Assembly: GCA_964036275.1 (NCBI GenBank)
Contig: OZ038433.1
Span: 50,057,605-50,121,604 of the forward strand
Source: Litoditis marina
Taxonomy: Eukaryota > Nematoda > Chromadorea > Rhabditida > Rhabditidae
Reading direction: 5' to 3'
DNA length: 64,000 nt
Shown here: piece after piece, positions 47,901 to 58,085 of the stretch
Position numbering within the stretch: position 1 is the first letter of the stretch
How the letters are laid out: each line of letters starts with the position of its first letter
Translations under genes and position numbers: made by a program
The notes under the pieces: generated by a model
The model's database searches: none
What the model saw: only the letters and a program-made list of their open reading frames with translations
Told to the model about the DNA's origin: nothing

Positions 47901-50900
47901 ATTGCACATATTGTGCAATGAAAACTGACCTAACCAAATTCAATTGAAAGGTTCTGTGGACGATAATTCAACTTTCATATGTTTTCAGAATATATACTTA
48001 TTTAAACTATTAATAATCTCATACCTTCGAGAGATTGGAGTAGAGTTCTACTATTCCCTCACAGAATTTGTCCACGTCCTGGGTCAGCAGCTGGTCCGCA
48101 TTCTGTATCCGATTGTCGAGGTTCGACATTTTGTAGAAGGTGAATCCTCTGCAATGATAATTATAGTTCGCACACTCAGACAATTCCCAGCGAATTTGCC
48201 AGCCACTTTTTTATTGGCCGAACGAGTGAGTGTGCAGGTCAGAGAGACGCAGACAGGCTAATACCTCATTGACCTGCATGCTCTCTCGGTTTTGTAGTTG
48301 GCCAATCGCAGAAAATTGGCGCTAATCGTTCTGAGAATTTCCCAACTGGACTTGGGCAGCTTGCCAATGAAATTTCAAGACAGTTCTTGAACATGTTGAA
48401 ATACTTCAAAACAATAGAAATTAATGTGAAGGGTTCTTCCCGTTTATTATAATTCGTATTCAATAAAACTCTCTGTAAAATATATGGTTCCTCCAAATAA
48501 CTGTCTTCTAAAGTTTTTGGCACGCTGCCAACGAGTCCAGTTGGGAAATGTGAGCACTATACTTCGTGTCTTTTTCATTATGCATACTCAGCTCATAAAC
48601 TTTGTAAGATTGTATACACAAAGAAACATAAGGAATACATCTTTATATATCCAAAGAAACACAAAGAATTTATTGTGTTCTTCCTCAAGAGTAATCGCGC
48701 GCAGCGCGATAGCGCTGCGCAGATTAGTTTTTGTTCACGGAAATGCGAGATTTCAAAAACGATTAAGTACATTTTCTCAAAAATGGCTGAACCATTTTTT
48801 TCGGTTTTGATGGAGAGAGGTAGAGGAGAAAAAGTTGTATAACATATCGAAAACGTTTTCAATTTGTCTGAATTGTTGTAAAGTTATTGGAAATAGCGGT
48901 TCGCAAAAATAACTTTCGGCGGCGACGGCGACGGCGACGGCTGCATTGACCTATTCCGTATCTTTTCCGAGAGATGGCTGGATGAATTCTCTTCAAATTT
49001 TTAGAGTTCACTCTGCTGGTGGATATGTTGTCACGGACAGAGTTTTCATGTTGATATCTCTATATACAAAGTTTTTTCCCATTAGGGGTTTACGGAAGTG
49101 TTTCCTTCTGAAAACTGCATATTGTGATGTTCATTACGTCTTAAAAGATGTAATATCTGCGGTAGTTATGTTGAAATGTCACAAAAGTGCTAATAGGCAT
49201 AAAAGCAAAAATATTGCATTAGACGGAATGCGAACCCTCGGTGCCTCATCAGAACAGCGCCTTAGACCACTCGGCCATGCAGTAACAATGGCCTAGCAAC
49301 CTCAATGCGACACGTGTCGCCTGTCTACTGGAAAGTGTGATTTAAGTTTTCGGGGCGAAAATTTGAATTCGCTCACAAATACCTCAACGTCAAACTTACC
49401 ACTTATATATTCGTTTCGAACTGTTGATAATGTTCAACAGGTATTGACTTCAATATCGTTTCATATTAATTTCCCTTGGAAATATAGAAAAAGAGATCAA
49501 TTAGTATGAAAAACGAATGTAGTAGATTAGTTTTTGAGATGAAGCTGCATGGAAAATAGAAAAGGAGTTCAATAACTCGAGAGGGAAATGAAAAATCTAA
49601 TCTCGCAATTTTAATGATAAATCTCACACACAATTTCAGATAATAAGTGCCCAACCTTCGAGAACATTCCTGTTTACACTAAAAACGTATCTGAAATAAA
49701 AATCAGCTGTGCTGTCAGTCAATCGCACAGTCACGTGAAACATGATAAACACAGCAGAACTCGAAGACGTGAAATTACAAAGAACAAAGTGCACATTGAA
49801 ATGACAAATTCAATTTACTTCTAGTATACTTTGTTCTGTTAACAGTTTGAATCAGTGGTGAGCAACTGTCATATTCGGAAGTTTCATCAAATGTGTGTTT
49901 GCTGCAAGATATTTTTCAGTAGAACACCAAAATGTTTTTGACCCATGAAAATTGCGAGATTAGATTTTTCATTTCCCTCTCGAGTTATTGAACTCCTTTT
50001 CTATTTTCCATGCAGCTTCATCTCAAAAATTAATCTACTTACTCTTTACATTCGTTTTTAATACTAATTGTTATAGTGTTTGCGAGATAAATGCTATACC
50101 GTACATTTAGCTCCAAACCACTACGTTTGTAGTTTGAACTCATCACTTCCCTCAACAACAGTGCCTTACATGCCGCTCAAACTACAACTCGAATACTGTC
50201 ATTCCCTCTACATTGCCCACAATCAGCAACAATCTCTCCAACTTCAAGAAACTTATTAAATGTATCAAAATGGTATTCCACTCCGGAATCAATATGTAAG
50301 CCTGTAGATTAGGTTTGAGTATTATAAACATTGAAAAAAGATAAACTGAAGCAGATTTTGATGTGTGTGAACATTTTGAGAAATATTCAACCCACAAATC
50401 GAAAAATACTCGAATAATATTAATTATAACGACGCTCACTTGAGATATTGTGCGTATAAATGTTTTGTCAGTCTCTCGCGGAAGCGCAACTTCAATTCAG
50501 AAAGACCAAACTGAAATAAAATAGAGACATATAATATATGTCCGATGCTGTGATTTAGAAAGTACTACGGAGAAGTACTGAACTGTTATACCTAGAAATA
50601 AATTGAATAGTCATTTAGTATTTGACGTTTTGTCCTCACTTGTGAATTTGTCACAGATTAGTCTGATGATTCTCACACGCTAAACGTTGACATACATTTT
50701 TCTAGCATTATATTTATGATTCATTTATAAGTGACTAACTACTAAATAAAAAACTGAGCTCGACATATGAAGATTGAACTAGATGAATAGTATTATTAGA
50801 GAAAAGAAAGTGGTACGTTTTGCCTCTATCCCAGACTCAAACACTTAGAAACTCGTGGCAAACCTTAAGAATGGCGTTGACAACAGAGATAGCAGGCATG

Positions 50901-52495
50901 GCCAGCAGGTATTGTACAGAGTTGGCCAAGAACATGAGCTTGTCACGGTCAATGATGCACCTGAAACACTTGGACGGTGAAGCGCTCAAGGGATTGTTGT
51001 GTTTGTAACATGATGGTTTGAATGGAAATGTTCTGAATCCTAATATCAAAAATGGCCGTTTCAGGTTTAGCAATAACAAAACAATAGCGTAAACGGAATC
51101 TGCCCCTTTTCAAATTTGTGTTGGAGGCTTTGCAAATTTAATCTTAGAAAAATTAACTAACGCCTCTATTTTGGTGGCTGTAGTGATCATCCAGACATCT
51201 GCGTACGTTCGGCAGAGGAGAGAAACTGCGATGAGAACCAGGTGGAAGAACTGTAAGCGAATGTTTCGACCAGTGTATATAAGAGCACGTGAAAGCCACG
51301 AACCGGTTGATTTACTATAACGAGACTGTGAAATTAAAATTTGACTTGAAATAAGTAAGACATTTCGATATAACGTTTTTCACACGAATGTTTCAATGGT
51401 AAACCAACCTCCCACGATATGGGACCGGGTACGAGAATCTTGAGTATTCTCCTGAGTTTCCGTAGGAACACCATGTCCACGTGGGCTTTATCCTCCTTTT
51501 TCTTGGTAACTTGTTTTGTGACGACTTGCTTGGAAGCCGGATTTTTCACTCTGAAAGTTTATAGTAGTATCTTATAACCATTTTCAGTAACTTCTCCTGT
51601 ACATGTAAACATTTTCGAAAGTCTCATAGTTTAGTATTTTGTATTTGGTGCTATACACCTATCACTAGATTCTCACGATTGGTCGATAACTTAGTTGGTT
51701 CAATAGAAGAACGTTATTTGATTGTGTCAGTATAGTCATACAAACTATACTACTATACTAACTGACTATTACTATACTACTATACTATTACTATACTACT
51801 ATACTATTAGTATAGTCATACAAACTATACTACTATACTAAGTGACTATTATTATAATAACTTATTGTATAATTGAAATAGTCCTATCTCAGCTGATATT
51901 AATCAACTACATGAAACCTTCAGGTGTACTGAATCGGTCCTCGCTGTTTTATGATCATAGCAAGGTTGATCATTGCTAGATGAAATACAACTAAAGAGTC
52001 CAATTTAGCTGTCAATTCCCAACGCTTTTCAAATGTTCGAATTAATCGGTTTTCACTCGCTAGAACTGTCAACATATAAAACTTGTGGACCAATTGGACA
52101 CGAAAAATTCCCAAATTCTTCTATTTCCAGAAGAAAGTGTAGACAATAGAAACGTTTGTCAGGTAAAACAGAGCTGTAGCCGGCAAGTGCCACACTGTTT
52201 GAATTTGGATGAATGAATAACATACTAGAAGTCAATTGAATAATGACGTAAAGTTAGCACTCTAAAGAAGCACCGTGCACTTTTTCATTGCGTGTTCCTG
52301 AGTTCTGCTGTGTTCAACGTATTTCACGTGACTGTGCAATTGACCAACAGTATACCGAACTTACTCTGTCTTTTTCCCGTAGAACTTGATAAAGGCTATG
52401 AATGCGGCCAGACCGGCCAGTCCGGGTCCGTATTGTTTCAGGGTGAGCGAGGAGGCCAACAGGCGCACCTGCTCCATTTTAGACATTCCCGCCAT
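35990..52495 (-). CDS. ABCD3: ABCD3/PMP70-type peroxisomal half-ABC transporter
   Basis: Exons, 5' to 3': 52495-52365, 51550-51409, 51250-51162, 50960-50864, 50510-50440, 48148-48025, 47417-47295, 46111-46013, 45594-45515, 45197-45062, 44722-44578, 43825-43745, 43159-43065, 42193-42050, 37734-37621, 37391-37296, 37064-36986, 36429-36359, 36079-35990 (668 aa; human ABCD3 659). The N-terminal half is the membrane domain, with the EAA-like EEIAFYQG at 286-293. The nucleotide-binding domain has Walker [10 protein letters not shown] 482-490, Q-loop [10 protein letters not shown] about 517-526, signature LSGGEKQR 580-587, Walker B FAILDE 600-605 and H-loop H634. It ends FGS like the human protein. 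ABCD3 proteins import long-chain and branched acyl-CoA into peroxisomes as dimers. C. elegans has two such genes, pmp-1 and pmp-2; which one this matches is not decided. One acceptor is unusual (TTTGAAG at 45595). The ATG is 17 bases after a TTTCAG. Confidence 0.96.
37130..37263. repeat. MITE-like element, family 1 (ABCD3 intron)
   Basis: Begins ATACTAG and ends CACTAACAGTATA, with the family core AGAGTTCTGCTGTGTTGAAC followed by CGACTGTGCAATT. It lies between the exons ending at 37296 and 37064. Confidence 0.8.
37531..37606. repeat. (GA)n tract beside an ABCD3 exon
   Basis: A purine-rich GA tract in the intron, ending 14 bases from the exon at 37621. On the coding strand it is a pyrimidine CT tract immediately downstream of the 5' splice site. 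Confidence 0.85.
37842..38374. mobile_element. Foldback element, copy 1 (ABCD3 intron 14)
   Basis: Two arms of about 200 bp are inverted copies with almost no mismatch. The left arm begins AAATTCATGAAAAAGTGGGG and runs to about 38042; the right arm begins near 38172 and ends CATGAATTT. The central loop is about 130 bp. The high arm identity suggests recent insertion or homogenisation. No transposase frame is present. Confidence 0.88.
38533..39180. repeat. Tandem repeat, period about 123-130 bp, 5-6 copies
   Basis: Each unit contains CCAGAATACGTCATATTTAG, AAAGTTTCATCGTTAATAT, AAGATATTTTCA, a form of GAAAATATAT..GACGTCAA, and ATGACGTCATCTGG. The first copies are nearly identical; the last two are more diverged. 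It starts about 150 bp after the foldback element. A diverged version of the same array follows the foldback copy at 46180-46573. Confidence 0.88.
39394..39790. repeat. Tandem repeat, period about 158 bp, three copies
   Basis: GGTCCGCCAGGGTTTGAGTA begins units at about 39394, 39553 and 39711. Between units the text CTTAAACTGGGAATTTTCCC and GAAAACGTCTATAACTTTGA is kept almost exactly. High identity points to recent expansion. Confidence 0.9.
40022..40392. repeat. Inverted-repeat element with AGCGCTTCGCGCTGCGCGCG palindromes
   Basis: The left end (CCAAAGACAAATCTCGCACAG) and right end (CTGCGTGTGAGTTGTGTTTGG) are inverted, and each runs inward into a GC-rich GCGCTTCGCGCTGCGCGCGATA palindrome. 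The spacer is about 250 bp and AT-rich. A solitary palindrome of the same kind lies at 48695-48722. Confidence 0.75.
40568..40640. repeat. 7-bp minisatellite (CGTCCCT)n
   Basis: About ten consecutive 7-mers, mostly CGTCCCT with CGTCGCT variants. An open frame runs through it on both strands but this is a consequence of the repeat. Confidence 0.92.
40730..41225. repeat. GGCGCC-rich repeat in ABCD3 intron 14
   Basis: At least seven GGCGCC palindromes occur in 500 bp, several as TTTGGCGCCAAA or TGGCGCCAAT. A related stretch with at least three copies lies inside the foldback element at 58086-58745. The flanking sequence (GCTGAAATTTGGCACTCATG) has the look of a dispersed repeat. Confidence 0.7.
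41499..41836. mobile_element. Foldback element, copy 2 (ABCD3 intron 14)
   Basis: Begins AATTCGTAAAAAGTGGGGGACC and ends with its inverse. The arms are about 135 bp with very few mismatches and a loop of about 65 bp. Each arm ends inward with CTTTGCACAACGGTTCAC or its inverse, a segment shared with the copy at 58086-58745. Confidence 0.88.
43475..43603. repeat. MITE-like element, family 1 (ABCD3 intron)
   Basis: Begins TATACTAGAAGT and ends ACTGACTGACAGTAT, with the family core GCTGTGTTTAACATACTTCACGTGACTGTGCAA shared in part with the other copies. Confidence 0.8.
46180..46573. mobile_element. Foldback element, copy 3 (ABCD3 intron)
   Basis: Begins AATTCATGAAAAAGTAGGGG and ends with its inverse. 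The outer arms (to about 46320 on the left) pair well; the inner part is asymmetric. The sequence just outside the right end (CTTTTTGTAGACATGCCGAAGG) matches that outside copy 1, so the mobile unit or the shared repeat is larger than the palindrome. Confidence 0.82.
46680..47110. repeat. Diverged tandem array related to 38533-39180
   Basis: About three decayed units with GACGTCAACTTTGCAC, TCAGAATCCCAGAACAC and GTTTAGAT..AGT.TCATCGTTA. The same order, foldback copy then this array, is seen at 37842-39180. Confidence 0.65.
48695..48722. repeat. Solitary GCGCAGCGCGATAGCGCTGCGC palindrome
   Basis: A short GC-rich palindrome of the same type as those in the element at 40022-40392, set in AT-rich ABCD3 intron sequence. 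Confidence 0.7.
49212..49284 (-). pseudogene. Degenerate tRNA-like sequence (Leu/Ser-type D arm)
   Basis: On the minus strand the D-arm text TGGCCGAGTGGTCTAAGGCG is a very good A-box match for type II (Leu/Ser) tRNAs, and GGTTCGCATTCC is a weakened B box (canonical GGTTCGANTCC). Possible acceptor arms TACTGCA and TGCAATA pair at six of seven positions. The T stem does not pair properly and no normal anticodon stem forms, so this is a tRNA pseudogene or tRNA-derived element rather than a working tRNA. Confidence 0.55.
49498..50075. mobile_element. Long inverted-repeat element with a family 1 MITE inside
   Basis: The left arm (about 49498-49614, GATCAATTAGTATGAAAAAC inward to GCGAGATTAGATTTT-type sequence) is matched almost base for base by the right arm (about 49950-50075). 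The interior of about 335 bp contains a family 1 element at 49711-49829. The nesting dates the outer element as older. Confidence 0.82.
49711..49829. repeat. MITE-like element, family 1 (nested)
   Basis: Begins GTGCTGTCAGTCAATCGCAC and ends TTACTTCTAGTATA, with the core CAGTCACGTGAAACATGATAAACACAGCAGAAC. It lies in the loop of the inverted repeat at 49498-50075. Confidence 0.82.
51729..51855. repeat. TACTATACTAT low-complexity repeat
   Basis: Repeated ACTATACTACTATACTA units with interspersed AGTATAGTCATACAAACTATAC, giving two near-identical 45 bp blocks. It lies in the first ABCD3 coding intron. Confidence 0.8.
52221..52354. repeat. MITE-like element, family 1, abutting the first ABCD3 coding exon
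   Basis: Begins CATACTAGAAGTCAATTG and ends TGACCAACAGTATA. The right end lies only about 10 bases from the exon start at 52365, so the donor site of the first coding exon sits at the edge of the insertion. Confidence 0.85.
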
Positions 52496-54154
52496 CGCAC
52501 TCTGGCGGTGCTCTGAAAGAAAGGTGGTCAGATGTGAATAGAAAAGTGATCAATTGTAGTTTGATCTGCAAATAAAGTGAATATTGCAAACTACAAAACA
52601 AAAAAGTTGAAGCTTGAATATTTATAGAAGGTGATCCAACGTTCGATCTGTACGTGCGGAAGTTTCCGAATTCCTATTGAGAATCTACGAGGTCAAACTA
52701 CAAAAACAGTGAGATAGGAAATTATACACCGCAAAGGAAAATGAGATCTAATTGTAGTTGCACTGCAATTATATCAGGTAATGCAAACTGTCACCGAAAA
52801 CAGATGAATTAAACTACAAAAACAACAGCGGCGGCCAATCAACGTGAATGTAAAAAGGCAAGAAAAATGAAAAACTCGGAAAGTCTAATTGGCTTGGGAA
52901 GGTCATAGGATTAGACGAGATAAAGCAAAGTTTCTCTTTTAGAATTTTTTTCTGGATTTTACTGCAATTTCGAACATTTTATTTTTTGTTCAAGTCGTGT
53001 GTGTTTCTGACAACTATAATAACCATATGAGGACAGTTCAATTCTGAAAGACTTAGGGGACAGAGTACCTTCATGAAAAACTTAAATTAGAGGGAACTAT
53101 GATGAACAGCAAAAGACTGTAGGAATCGCATTGGCACGCAGCCGAAGTATACACCGGAACGATACAGACTATAGTTTCGCAATGTCACAAGCTATTGGAG
53201 ATATCTTTTCACTTACAAAAGTGCCAAAATGATATATTGTAAAACAAAAACCAACATCAAAGTGCACCAATATCATTAGTGAGGTGATCGGATAGCTGCT
53301 GATAAGAGAGAAACGTAATCGAAGCACATACAATTGAAAAAGAAGAATAAGGCAATTATCAAAAAACTATGTAACTGTAATGCAAATATTCGTTTCCGGG
53401 AGCATAAATAAGTGCTGCAAATGGGTTTCAAGAGATAAACATTCAGTAAATTGGAAGGTCTACTAATACGATCCCTGAAACATTTCAATGTGTTGTACGG
53501 ATCAGTTGGAGGCTCACTTTGCATAGCGCCCGCACATGTTGCGGATAAAAGTATGAAGGAGAAATGGTAAACTTCTGCATGGTTTTGCACGTAACGCTAG
53601 CATAACACACAAGGTTGTGAAAGGAGATATAAATGTTTGTACTTTGATACATCATAATGACCAAGGTAAGGGTGTTGGTGCAACTAGACAGTGTTGCAAG
53701 GCCGTGTCCAGAGCATCTCAGTCTTACGATCCCACCCTGCGTCTCCTCAAACATACACTATTTTTCTGCTCTCATATTCCGCCGTGTTACAATTTTCACG
53801 AGATGTTGCGCGAAAAGAGACGCACAGAATGGGATTATTATTTTACGATTTTCCAGCAAACCTCAATGAAAACTAAAAAATTATAATAAATTACAATATT
53901 GGTCTGGTAACGTGTAAAAATGAGCTGAAATTCTAGTAAAATCTCTCGAATTTGGAATATTTCTCAATTTAGAAAGCGTTGTCCATTCAGCAGTACACTC
54001 AGGTGGACTTTTATCGGGGGATTTGAAAAACGAGGCGCGTCTCGAACAAAAGGACTTTGTCTGCTGATTACATCATGATAAGAAGCACATTCTTGCTAGA
54101 GGCAAAACGGAAAACGGAACAGTACGACACGTGATCGTTGGTCTTTTCATCTTT

Positions 54155-54262
54155 AAAGAAGGACGGTAATGTGGACCAATCCCGTGTCAACGGTCCTTCA
54201 AACTGCAATTGAAAAATGTATTGCAGTTTAAAGCACTGACCACATAATCGTCCTTCTTCAAG
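54155..54262. repeat. MITE-like palindrome, family 3
   Basis: The left end AAGAAGGACGGTAATGTGGACC mirrors the right end GACCACATAATCGTCCTTCTT; the centre TTGCAATTGAAAAATGTATTGC is shared in inverse with the copy at 35509-35622. Confidence 0.8.
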
Positions 54263-55825
54263 GGTGCTCTCGTATGATGTCACAAAAACAGTACAAAATA
54301 GTGATAGGAACTATTTCAGTGTTTTCTCACTCTCGCATTGAATGCTCCTCATGTAATTCACATTATTGAGCCCTTTTCTTTCTAAGCTTTTGTACATCAC
54401 TTTGTTTTGCCTAAATTGTATCCGAAATTCACACATTGAGGTCTACTACGCCGTTTCAGATAAGGAGAACGGTTGAATGTTGCATGAGTGATACTTAATC
54501 CAGAGGTAAGCCAAGAATTTATTTTGTCACCGCAATTTTCGAATGAAAAAGCTGATGAAAGCACTATACTGTTTGAACCACAGTGAATGAGTGTTGTCAT
54601 CAAACTATAACATTTACTCTCATGTACTCAACAAAATGGGAAAATTTGTACTTACTGTACGGAATACTGAATTTCAAATATTTTTCTGCGCTCTCCAGAG
54701 GTCAGTAATACAAGTTGTATAAGTTGTATTGATACTAACTTGTCGAAACGTCTAAACCCCATTTGAACAAAACCTTGATATGTAGAAAAGCAGGAATAAC
54801 TCAAAATAATAGTATGCAATATTTCGGTTCAAATAAGAAACCCAACAGTGTACAATATGCCGAGGTTTATCGACAGCCGAACATGGAAACCTATGTAATA
54901 TTAGAATGTGAAACTTCAGTTATTTCCATAAATATAACAAGCAAGTATGAAAGTATGAAAGTATGTAAATATTCGACGAAGCAACTAGAATTATTACAAT
55001 TGAGTGAATGAAGTCGTCACTATAGAATAAAAAATTTCAAGACTTGACTATGATTCGCCTATTCTGGGCCAACCGATACTTTTACATATATTCTGATTCT
55101 GAGAGGAACTCATGAACCAGTCCAAGGTGCTACTTTAAAAGTAACAAAACCAACCGCTGAATATCAGTTACATGCACTATTGTAGAGATATATGTTTATT
55201 AATGTACATAAAAAAATAATTACGACCTCGTCTTCGGTTCTAGCGAAAAAGAAAAAATTCACATCGCGATGTCGAAGAGCCAATAAATAGTGGTAAATGT
55301 CAATAATAATGAACAAAATATAAACCTGGAGCCTACTTGTTGTAAACAATGCCACTTATACTGTTAATCAATTGCGCAGTCAAGTGAAACTGTTTATCAC
55401 AACATGCAAAGAGAATAACTTTTCGGAAAATTCTTGTCTGATCTAAAGATCCGAATATCTGTCCAAATATTTTTGCACGATGAGAAGAACTATGCCTAAC
55501 CAAAAAGGTTGGTCAGTACACAGTACACACTGTGTTCATCAACACAGTTAGTGAAGACAATGAGATTAAACGCACTTGTTTCAAACTGACCATAACTTTA
55601 AGTTGAACAGAATCGAAAAATGTACCAGAAAAACCAAAAAGGATAACTGATTGTTTTTGCTTAGTTACCAAGAAAGTTATAAGTATAAACTGATCAATTA
55701 TACTAAATTAAGTAACCAAAAAGAAATCGGAAGATAAACATCAGGGTTGCAGTCTAGCGTGAAACAAGGGAAATGGTGTATGGGTACAATCGATTGGGTG
55801 ATAATATGATGGTACTATAAGAGAG

Positions 55826-56055
55826 ATAAGGAGAGGGAGGAGAGAAAGATAGACAGAGAGAGAAAGCAAGTAAGAAAGAAAGAAATAGAAAGAGAGAAAG
55901 ACAGAGATAAACCATGAGCAAAAGGCAGGCAGAAATAAGGAGAAAGAGAAAAAGAGATAACGAGAAAGAGAGACCAAGATATAGATATAGAGAAAGAGAA
56001 AAAGAGAGGGGGAGCAAGAGAAAGGCAGAGAAAGAGAGAGAGAGAGATAGAGATT
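55826..56055. repeat. Large imperfect (GA)n / AGAAAG tract
   Basis: About 230 bases made almost wholly of A and G on this strand. Long open frames rich in Leu and Ser on the opposite strand are an artefact of this composition. Confidence 0.88.
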
Positions 56056-56600
56056 GTAAGGGAGTAAGTATTGTACATTGGTGACTTCTCGTGTTCGGAA
56101 CATCTGTACTGAGTATTTGACCAAGATAGTGTCAGTCAGTTTTATGACATGTCTCAACTTCTGAAAAGGGAATCAAAGTCTCACATGGAACGGGTAGCAT
56201 TATCTACAACTGTTAAATCTACAATTGTACTTATTCACACCACAAGAATGATAGTTAGTGTTTCAAACATTGAACATGGATGTTTCTGTACAAAGTATGT
56301 TTACTTAAAATTGAGATCAAACTCGTATCGAAGAGAACTGTCTTCAGATATGAATTAGAAACACAACGCATCTTTTAATATAACAATAGTAGAAATCAAT
56401 TTCGAAAAAGTTATTTAAACTAGAAACGTCATAACAAACTAAAACTCGATAATATAGGAAACCGGGTGGAAATATTACGTATGCTATATGTCGGAATAGC
56501 AATTCAAATCTGTGTCTCCCGCATTGCGCACTATTTCGCATGACACGTATATCGCCGAGATGTGAGGACAGAGAAATAGCGTATGTTTGATGATATAATG

Positions 56601-56727
56601 TAGGTCAATTGCGCAGTCATGTGAAACATGTTAAACACAGCAGAACAATGAAGCGTGCAACGACAAAGTGAACGATTTCTCATTAGAATTTTAACTTTAC
56701 GTGACTATTCGATTGACTTCTAGTATA
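56601..56727. repeat. MITE-like element, family 1
   Basis: Begins TAGGTCAATTGCGCAGTC and ends GATTGACTTCTAGTATA; the core AACATGTTAAACACAGCAGAAC is well kept. It ends 20 bases from the candidate exon at 56748. Confidence 0.85.
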
Positions 56728-56747
56728 CACAGGTTGGAGTCTGTTAC

Positions 56748-56911
56748 CCGGAACGCTCCTGGATACGATAGTCGTCATTTTCCCGAGACACCAATTGGCT
56801 CGATTGATTGAGCGATGCGGGGCGAACGATCGTTGAATATCTGCCAACAGACAGATGAGCGTGTAGATCAAATATGCGCAGACGATCTGGCCGCTCGCCA
56901 ACCCCGCCCCC
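56748..56911 (-). other. Candidate upstream exon of the ABCD3 gene
   Basis: A GC-rich open block is bounded by a TTTGTTAG acceptor-like end near 56912 and a GTAACAG donor at 56747. Splicing this donor to the acceptor at 52513 joins a frame ([19 protein letters not shown]) that runs in frame into the ABCD3 start, which would give an N-terminal extension or an alternative 5' leader. The MAGMSK start resembles human ABCD3 MAAFSK, so I keep that as the main start. The 56900-57060 neighbourhood is also promoter-like in composition. Confidence 0.35.
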
Positions 56912-58085
56912 TAACAAATTGACCGCACACTGTCCAGAACGGTTGGACGAAACCTATACTTATCGTTCCTGTCGCGGTGGACGGATACTGGATTAGTAGT
57001 GCAGGAGTCTGATATGAAGGAGATAGCCGAGCAGTGACGTCACCAAGTTGGTTCCGCTTCTTTTTTCGTTGTCAGGAATTCTATGCGAATGAACTTTATA
57101 TTATTATTATTATTATACTTTAAAAAAGCCCAATATAAATTGTTGATGCTCTGGAATGTTTTTAACATTCTGGTGTATTAAGTTTTACATACCAATCATG
57201 ACGAATAAACCAACATGTAAAGTGATAGATTAACGCATTTGTAGAACCCCATGAATCTTTCAAGCTTGCTAGTAACAACGTCTAATATATTGAAACTTGT
57301 TTTGATTTGTGAAGACGCGCGTAAACAATGTGCCGAGAGAAAAAAACTGATACACAAAACAGTTAAATAAACAGACATAGGTTGAATAAAATCAAGTTAA
57401 CTAAATTAAAGTTAATACACAAATACAAACATTATAATTATATCATGAGAATGTGTAGAACGTGTCGAATTTAAAGTGCGCACAATTGTATGGGATTCAT
57501 CACTCAATTGACGCTTCACAACCGTTTCGAGAAAAACTGAGAGAATACGGGACACATGGAGGAAATGAAGAGAAGGAATAATAGACAGAGAAAACAGAGA
57601 GAGACCAATAGAGCAAGATTCGAAAAAAAAACCTCAGAGTGATGAATATTAAGAGAGTGATGAATATTAAGAGATCGAGAGTGTTCTGTGATCGTAAGGG
57701 ATGGACAATGATTCATGATTCGTCGCCGTCGGATTCATTGAGTTCGGCTTTCGGAAATTACTTGCATGTTTCATGTGTCTTTCATATTGGGAGGAGGTCA
57801 GTCTATCGCAATGGGCATAGAGATTCGTGATGGCCAAATAAACTGAAACGTCGTGAAACGTCGATTAATATTCACAAGGCGTAGGCAAGAGTTCGGATTT
57901 ACTTGCATTCCTGTGTCGCAAAACACATATTGTTGGTTGAACTGTAAGACTTTCCGTAATCGAATGTATCGGAAGAACAGTTTGCTTCATAGAAGATAAT
58001 CATACTCGTGTCTCACATTTACAATATATACTCGAAAACGACCAATATGTGACTCGCATTTTCCGTGATCTGATCTATAATATAT

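Larger units (their letters stand above)
52513..56747. other. Repeat-containing region upstream of the ABCD3 coding start
   Basis: No exon was recognised. It is either intergenic or, if the candidate exon at 56748-56911 is used, a 4.2 kb first intron. It contains a family 3 palindrome, a fragment of family 1 (about 55356-55405), a large GA tract and an intact family 1 element next to the candidate exon. Confidence 0.5.

Noticed and set aside
48266..48862. Open frames in the ABCD3 intron 5 region considered as a nested gene
   Set aside because: No domain or consistent splice sites; the sequence includes repeat palindromes.
53485..53886. Overlapping frames on both strands around 53.6 kb considered as an exon
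   Set aside because: Several frames are open at once, no splice-consistent partner was found, and the only notable feature is a CTGCGTCTC word.
55741..56157. 138-residue Leu/Ser-rich open frame on the minus strand
   Set aside because: It is produced by the GA/CT low-complexity tract and resembles no membrane protein once the repeat is discounted.
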